From Girardinichthys multiradiatus (lineage: Eukaryota > Chordata > Actinopteri > Cyprinodontiformes > Goodeidae): 64,000 nt of DNA. Location: assembly GCF_021462225.1 (NCBI RefSeq), contig NC_061806.1, forward strand, positions 124,001 through 188,000, in the 5' to 3' direction. The translations under genes were made by a program, and so were the position numbers. How positions within the stretch are numbered: the stretch's first letter is position 1; every line of letters begins with the position of its first letter. A model generated the notes under the pieces. That model saw only the letters and a program-made list of their open reading frames with translations. It did not search any database and was not told the DNA's origin. Below, piece after piece: positions 45,801 through 54,800 of this stretch.

Positions 45801-48800
45801 ATCATATTGGAACATATGTATTTCACTTTGCATTTGTCTGTATGGAATTGTCTATTTCTGTATATAAATTGCATTTGTCTTCTGTAAAGTTCTTTCAGAT
45901 GACATTCATTGTGTATATAAATAAATAAATTGAATTGAACTGAAGAGCTACAAATAAAAAACTGCTTTTTGGTAAATTAAACATAATTTAAAAAATAGGT
46001 TTGCTCCTGTTCTGATAAAGTACTATAATGTCAAACTGCATTGACTTATAATTTATTTCAGACACAAGTCAAGTTTGTGGTTTACATTTTTTTAGGAGCA
46101 TTGAGTCTGTCTCAAGTTACGCCGACGTCCACGGAGTCAAGTACTGTGGGACACTGGGAGAGCCTTTACTGTATCCAGACTGGGATCCCGATTATGATTC
46201 ATCATCTGAAAGCTCTGTAATAAGTTCTGCCAATCCCTTGTTATGATTCTGTCTAAAATAACAGACATATCAACCTTATTATTATTCATTTTGTAAATAT
46301 AGTTTATGCTGAAACTTACTGAAGCTGTTTTGAATGTTGAGTTCCACAGTACACATCTGTTAACCCAGGCATGTTGTCCATTTTCCTGTTCATATCACTC
46401 TTTTTTTCCTAAATTGACTGAATGAATACATTTTACCGTATATATTATTTTTAATTTTCTCTTTTCTTGAAGTGATTTTACAGTGATGATGACTATTATG
46501 ATGAACCACACTGATGAGGACAGTGTGGTTTTGTTATAACAGATTTATCAGGCCTGAGCAGGAAGTCCTGCAAGGGCCTATTGTAATCGTAGGATTTCTT
46601 ATTCTTTTTTCCATTGCATCTTTGCGGGGCAATTTGGGGACTTTGCCATGCACCAAAACTCACACGATTTTACCCAAAGTTGTCCCCCGATGAAAATTTT
46701 TGTTGCTTAATGTCGTCGTCGGTGGGCGTGGCCAAACCACTTAGCCACGCCCCCAAACGTGAGATAGGCCGGACCATAAGTCATAGAGATCTGAAATTTG
46801 GCACACTGCTAGAGCTCCTCAAACCAAGAAAAAAAGTCTCTTGACCCCCAAGAGACTTTTTTTCTTGGTTTGAGGAGCTAAAACGCACAGGAAGTTGTCC
46901 ATTTTGGGTCAAAGGCCAATTTTTGTCCGTTCTTCAATTTTTCTCACCTCGAACTTTAACGAACTCCTCCTAGGGATTTCGAGCTATCGGCTTCATATTT
47001 GGTAAATATGCAGTTAAGGCATGGGGGATTAAACGTTATCAAAATCGTGAGTTTTTGGCCATGTTTAGGGGGCGTCGCCGGGGCACGAAAATGGCATTCG
47101 GGCCCAAAGTGAAAATTGCAATAACTTTCCCAAAGAAACGCCAAAAGTTGGCATGAAGGAGGACCTTCAGTCCATCATCAAAGCCACGCCCCCTGAGAAC
47201 TGGAAGTCACTTTTTTTACTGGGAAAGGTCGCTATCTGGCTGTCTACATTCAATCAACTTGAAACTTCGTCAGGTGACTGATAACTAGTGGGTCTAACTT
47301 CGTTTGAAGCACAGTGACTTTTCATAAAAGGGCGTGGCCGTGGTGGCGCGGCGAAGTTGGAGGTCACGCCATGGCCATACATTTGGCTTTAATTTCCACA
47401 TACATCATCTGATCTGCAACAAATTCAATGTGATTGATCCTAGTCCAGTCCCCCACAGAAATCTGATGACATATTTGGTGGGCGTGGCCTAATTCGTCCA
47501 AAGCGCCCCCTAGAAAACATTTAAAAATCAGCCCCAAGCCATGCTTTGACCGAGGAAGCTGAAATTTGGTACACATATGTAACTTCTCGGGACCTACAAA
47601 AAAGTCTCTTGGAGCATTGGTCCAAACACAACAGGAAGTCGGCCATCTTGGATTGAGGTTTTGCCATTTTGACCCCGGTTTTGCCTTTTCTTGCCCGCAT
47701 ATCTGAGCGAACTCCTACAGCTTTTGACTTAAGAGACTTGAAAATCACTCAGTATACTCTTAAGGGATTGAGGATCAAAAGTTATCAAAAGCTTTTTGAT
47801 ACATGAAAGCAGGTGGGCGTGGCCACGCCTCAAAATATGACTTCTCGCCATGAAAGACGAAATTGATATAGCTCCTACAAGGAAAGTCACAGAGACCTGA
47901 AACGTACTGAGATTGATCTGCCTCTGGTCCTGAACAATATTCACTGATCAGATGCTGACATCATCGAAGCCCCGCCCCCTGAGAACAGGAAGTGTCATGT
48001 TTTCCTTTAGAGAGTCAATTTTTGATGTTCTTCACCTAATCAATGTGAAACTGTCCCAAGTAACAGATAATATGATGGTCTTAGACAGTCGCCAGTACTG
48101 ACTGCTTTAGCTGGAGGGTGTGGCTATGATGGCGTGGCGAATTCTGATGTCGCGCCACGGCCATACGTTTGGCTCTAAATTACACATGCATGGTCTGATT
48201 CATTCCAAAATAAATATGGTTGAGCCCCCGGGGACTTTTGGCAGGGCAATATGGGGACTTTGCCATATCCCAAAACTCACCAAATGTTACCCAAAATTGT
48301 CCCCCACGTGAAATTTTTGTTCTTTAATGTCGTCGTCAGTGGGCGTGGCCACACCACTTAGCCACGCCCCCAAACGTGAGATAGGCCAGTAAGTCGTACA
48401 GATCTGAAATTTGGCACAATGCTAGAACTCCTCAAACCAAGAAATAAAGTCTGTTGGGGGTATGCCCTAAAATGCACAGGAAGTCGGCCATTTTGGGTCA
48501 AAGGCCGATTTTTGACTGTTTTTCACTTTTACTCACCTCGAACTTTAACGAACTCCTCCTAGGGATTTTGAGCTATCGGCTTCATATTTTGTCTACATAC
48601 AGTTAAGGGATGGGGGATTAAAAGTTATCAAAATCGTGAGTTTTTGCCCATGTTTAGGGGGCGTGGCCGGGCCACAAACTTGGCGTTCGCGCCAAATGTG
48701 AAAACTTGCAATAACTTTCCCAAAAAAATTCAAAATCACACCAAAGTAGGCATGAAGGAGGGCCTTCGGGTTCCCGACGATCCTATGTGGTCATATGCTG

Positions 48801-51800
48801 ACATCATCAAAGCCACGCCCCCTGAGAACAGGAAGTCACTTTTTTCACTTGGAAACAAACCCCTCTGACCCTCTTGACCCAATCAACTTGAAAGTGTGTC
48901 AGAAGACAGATAACTAGTGGGTCTAACTTAATTTGAGGCACAGTGTCTTTTCATAAAAGGGCGTGGCTTTGGCAGCGTGCCGAAATCAGACGTAACGCCA
49001 TGGCCATACGTTTGCCTCTAATTTCCACATAGATCATCTGATCTGCACCAAATTCAATGTGATTGAACCTTGTCCAGTCCCCAACAGAAATCCGATGACA
49101 TATTCGGTGGGCGTGGCCTAATCCGTACATAGCGCCCCCTAGAAAATTTCAAAAAATCAGCCCCAAGCCATGCTTTGACCGAGGATTGTGAAATTTGGTA
49201 CACATATGTAACTTCTCAAGACCTACAAAAACGTCTATTGGAGCATTGGTCCAAACACCACAGGAAGTCGGCCATTTTGGATTGAAGTTGCCATTTGTTA
49301 AATTTTTTGGGCGATTCTAGCCCGCATATCTGAGCAAACTCCTCCTACAGCTTTTGACTTAGATACTTGAAAATCACTCAGTATACTCTTAAGGGATTGG
49401 GGATCAAAAGTTATCAAAAGCTTTTTGATACATGAAAGCGTGTGGGCGTGGCCAAGCCTCAAAATATGACTTCTCGCCATAAAACACTACATTGATATAG
49501 CTCCTACAAGGAAAGTCACAGACAAATGAAACCTTCTGGGATTGATCTGCCTCTAGGCCTCAACAATATTCACTGATCAGATGCTGACATCATCGAAGCC
49601 CCACCCCCTGAGAACAGGAAGTATCACGTTTTCCTTTACAAACTCAATGTTTGATGTTCTTCACCTAATCAATGTCAAACTGTCCCAAGTAACAGATAAC
49701 ATCATGGTCTTAGACAGTCGCCAGTACTTACTGCTGTAGCTGGAGGGTGTGGCTATGATGGCGTGGCGAATTCTGATGTCATGCCACAGCCATACGTTTG
49801 GCTCTAAATTACACATGCATGGTCCAAATCACTCCAGACTGAATATGCTTGATCTTTGTCAGCCCCCAAACAGCTCTATTGGATTACATTTAAATTTGGA
49901 TCAACAGCGCCCCCTAGGACACTTCAAGTGCTGTATCTCCCTCATACTTCATCGAATCCACTTGAAATGTAGTATACATGATCATGACTTAATGATGGAC
50001 ATGTTGACACAGTCAATTGATGATGTCGTTTTAGCCCCGCCCACAAACAAACAAGTGAGTGCAGCTTCCATCTGGAAGGTCCGATTTACTCCAAATTTTG
50101 AATGCTTTTTGCCAGACTAAAACTCTGCATGACCGAAGATCATATGACATGTTGCTCAAAGTGCCACCTACTGGTGACGTGTTGAAGTGACGCGGTGTCA
50201 TCGTATGTGGAGTGTATGAGGTGATGCCAGGTTCCTGCGGTTGCTCAACAGCCCGAGTTGCGCTGAGGGGTGCGAGGGCCTTCAAAGCTGCTTGCAGGTT
50301 TCTAGTTTGTATTGTTTCCATTTCTACCTGTGTTCAGAAATTTTTCAGACAGACTGGGGTAAATGTTACTTTACATTTTCACTTTTCTATAATTCTATTT
50401 TATATTTTAATGTTGATAAATGTGCTTCCTTTAAAGAAAAGTATTTTTCTGACTAAGTAAATACATGTTTTGGTGGATTTTTGAGGTGTGGTACTGTACA
50501 GGACATTGTTTGATATTTTGGTTTGAGCCTACATACTTTCAAAAGAACATTCAGATTATAAAGTGCAATATTTTTAGGTGGAATCCTTTTCTTCTGTATG
50601 CCATATTCATTTACTTTCACTCAGTAACTTTAGTAATGAGCTTTAGACCTCTAAAAATATTCTCTGGAGTTTTACCTTTAGTTTGATACCAGAACCATTC
50701 AAGTAAACCTTGTACTTACTGAGATATATTCAATTAATTCTGGGCATTTCATTTTCGAGCAGGACTAGGGTTTAGGAGGTTATAGATTTTATAATTCTAT
50801 AATTTGTACAATGGAAATATTGTCAAATTGTAGTAGATTATATTTTCTAATCTAGAAAGACCCTTTAAAAAGCTACTGTTGCATGGATCACAGTATCATG
50901 TATTCTTCTTAGTATCGGTATAAAATTTAATATTTTAGTATCTTGATAGCAATATGAGCCGAGAACAACATATTACTCCTCATTTTATATATTGAAACAC
51001 AAAAGCAACATTTTCACAAGTAGACAGTTTATGGCATTATGTCTGTCATTGGTTGGACGAGATATAACTGTTATTATAAATAGTTAATACCAGCAAATTT
51101 CCCCTCAGTCTGTAATTTAACTACAGTCAGCCATACTGAATACAAAACTCAGGATTTCTCGACGAGTTCCGATTTTTCAATGTTGGGAGTTTGACTCCAA
51201 GTGGCGTTCTCATTGCTTTTCTGACTGGGAACTTGAAATATCTAACTTCCAAGCACAAATAGAAAACCCCATTAATCTAAAGTTTATAAGTAGAGTCTGG
51301 AATATATACAGGAAGTACAGCAAAAAGAAAAAAAAAAACAATTATTTGCTTTACCTCAATGGTTCTGGCATAGTTTTTGCCCTGCTTTTCATGTTTAATT
51401 GCTACTCGGTACAGATGTTTACATGTTTCCATCTACAGGGTCAGAGGTGACCAGAGGTAAGCATCACCTTCTTTGATTGTTTCTGATCTTGTTCTTCATT
51501 GTACATGAGCAGAAACAACTGACAGCGTGGCACAGCAGAAGAAGTGAAATTTTAGGTGCAGGAATGCAACCGAGAATAAAACATTGCCAGGCCAAAGAGA
51601 TTTCTGGTTGTATGTGTGATGCTCTTGTTGTACTCAAGAGTTGAAATACACTCTGGAGTTCCTCCTATATATTTTCTACCCATTCATTTGGTGTCAGTTT
51701 GGTACCAACACACAGACCAAACCTAACCTAAACTCAATTCATATCTTAGTTCTAAAACATTACCCCAAACCCAAAAGTAGCATGAAAAAAGTGAAGACCA

Positions 51801-54800
51801 GAAATATGTCCTCACTTTACAAAAATGACCTCTTTCTTGGTTAAAAATGTATGGTGGTCCTCTCAACAGCAAATACAAGTACACACACACACATACACAC
51901 ACTGCCTTGCCACTTGATGGGAATGGCAGTGATTGCTGGTGTAAATGAATCTCTGCAGGAGCAGAGGAAGCTTAGGTAGTTTCCTGGCTTCAGCCCTTCA
52001 ACAGATGGGCTCTGTTGGTGCACACAGACAACCCTTAGCCTCTCCAACATGGAGGAAAGAAACATGAAAAATTGGGTGATGAAAGCTTTGAACACAGTAA
52101 ATAAGGAGATCCAGCCATATTGAGAAATACAATAGGTCTCTAATGCAACTAGTGTTCTTTCTGAAGAGGTTTATGCCTACCTTCTTTCAGATATCCACAC
52201 TTCTTGTTGTTGTTTATTTCTGGAACATAAATATACTTCCTGCTGTTGTCTCTTCTTTTCTTTCTGCTTGCTGGTTTTGTTTGACACTAAGTCTTCTGTT
52301 GACAGCTGTTCCTTTGCCATCCGCTCATGGTCTATGCAATAGGGCGGGCTGCTGTAGACCTAAACTCCGGGGGGGAAAAAAGGCCAAATTCACCAATTGT
52401 TCCCTTTGCATGTCATGGGAAACAAAACCTAGGATCAAATAAAGTGTTTTATACCATCTGTTAGAAAATACTTGAAGATACATAAAGGTTAGTCTTTGAG
52501 GGTCTTTACTACAAATCTTTTTATATGCTATTTCTTGAGAACCATGATGATCTACACACAATTGATAACTTATCTGATTCCAAAATTTGACATCTATTTT
52601 ACATAATCTTCTCAATTTCTTGTATGTTGAAATAAGGTATTACCAATCTACCAGATTTGGAGGAAGATTAAAATCAAAGGTGAGTGCAGTAATTACCTCA
52701 GTAGAGCAGAGACGTTTGCTGTCCTGATCCTCCATAGATTCAGTTATCCTGACCGTCATGGATGATGTAGTATAAATGGAGGAAGTGAGCCTCTGCTTAC
52801 AGTGCAGTAGTGAGAGTACTGTCTTGCTGCAGAGCCCAGGTGGGTTGGGGTCATAGCCAGTAGTAGACCATGATGAATACACTGAGGGCTTCTGTTTATC
52901 CAGAGTAGATGGATTTGGCTTTATGTAGTTCAAATAGCACCAGCTGTTACATGTGCTGGAGAGCAGGCTGGGGAAAGAAGGTTCAGCACGTGAGATGGTA
53001 GAAGAATCTGGTAGGCACGATAGAGTTCCCTGTGTGAGCTCTTGAGTCATTGTGTGAAGTTCTGCTGTGTTGCCACATCCAACCTCCTTCTCCTCTTCTT
53101 CTTTTACTCTTTTCTGCTGCTGTTGTGACTCAGGGTGGAGCTCTATACTGTTTGAGGGGGAAAGCATACGCTTGTTGCCACTGGATCCTGGAAACTTTGA
53201 GGATTCATCAGACCATGGTTGCAGATGTAAACTTGTACTCTGACGGTTTCTGAATTTGCCTGCTGAAAGGTTTACATTGGGTGAGATGCTGTCGAATGCC
53301 TCATGTGGCCTCTGGGAGATGGACTGAGATAGAGTAGTGTATATGGCACATGCTGGGGTGAGAGTGTCTGTTTGGAGACGAACGGCTACTGCTGGAGATG
53401 TAAATGGCCTCAATTCTTCTAAACTAGAAGTGATGTGAGGGACACGTTGCTGAATGTGGGAGTGACTGGTGGGAACCTCTGCATAGGTTTGATGTTGTGG
53501 GGGAATCTCTAGTTTCAGCCCAGTAGACACAGGGAGATAGTGGGCTCGGGCTGCCCCCGAGGGTCCATATGTAGGATTAGTCTGTAGTGCTTGAGGAGAA
53601 ACCGGATCTGGATGGATGTACGAGGCCTCCTTTATCACATCTACTGAAGGTTCATAGCTTTTGGACAGTTCTGTGATTCCTTTAACGTGAATGTTTCGAC
53701 TGAGTTTCCACTTAGTTAAAATTTCTTTGCACTGTGATCCCTCTGGAATGCCCAAGACTCTCACACTCGATAAAGGGGGAGAGGAGGACCTGCTGCCATA
53801 AACAGAAGTTTGGCTTTCTTGAGAAAATCTATCAGAGCACACATGTTCTGAACTACGGCTCAGGACGGTATTATGCCCTTCCTCATCATCTTGATCTCGT
53901 ATTACTGCATGTCTCATAAGGAGACATTTTCGTCTTTCTTTCCAGCCAACTGCAGAGCGCTCAGGAGAAAGACAACCATAGTCAAATGACTTACTACGGG
54001 TCTCAGCCGTTGCAACACTAGGTTGTGGGTCATGAGGGGCTTGCTCAGATGCTGAGCGCCTCATCTCTCTTTGATGATGCACCCCAGGCACAGTCAACAT
54101 GTGAGGGGCTCTTGATCTCCTCAGCGCTGTTGATGCTGTTATTTCCATGTCTGGTCTGCTGGGTTCCTCAAAAGATGTAGAGCGGCTGGATGCATATGAT
54201 GCACTACTGTCCTGACTGGGGCTACGGGGTAGAGACATTGAATCAAAGCTGGAGTCCCCTGAGGACTGGGCAGCCTCAGCTAAACGTAAGCGCTTCTTCT
54301 TTGGGGGAAGCTTTTCAATGGGAAGCTGTGCTAATGAGGGGCTCCTTTGTGGCCAATGAAAATCATCAAGCTTCTCCAGTTTTTTTTCTGATGAGTTTGG
54401 CTCTTTTGAATTCTCTGGGCTAATGTTTAAGTCTTCTGTTACAAGTATTTCTGGAACCTGTACATTATTTTGACGAACCAGCTTCCTGCCTGTAAGCTTC
54501 ACTGACTGATGTTGGGGTTGGGTTTTAGACATGGGGCGATTTTCTTTATGAGGTGGAGAGTTGTTTGATTTTTTTAGGGTTTGATATTGATGACATGATG
54601 ATTCTTGTTTTTCAAATAAACTAGTGTGCTGTATCACTGAGCAGGTTTGCAGTGCTGGTCTTCTAGAGCCCTCAACAGCTACAATAATTTCATCTTTACA
54701 CTGTCTTGATGAAAGGCCTGAAGAGGACAATGGAGGATAAGAGAGGTCATCAGAATCAAAACTCTCATCTTTCCTTCTCTTACGCATTGTTGAAACTCCA

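Noticed and set aside
46614..50120. Open frames of 60-120 codons on both strands in the repeat block
   Set aside because: They occur at different places in the two tandem units, share no protein motif, and are explained by repeated GC-richer phrases.
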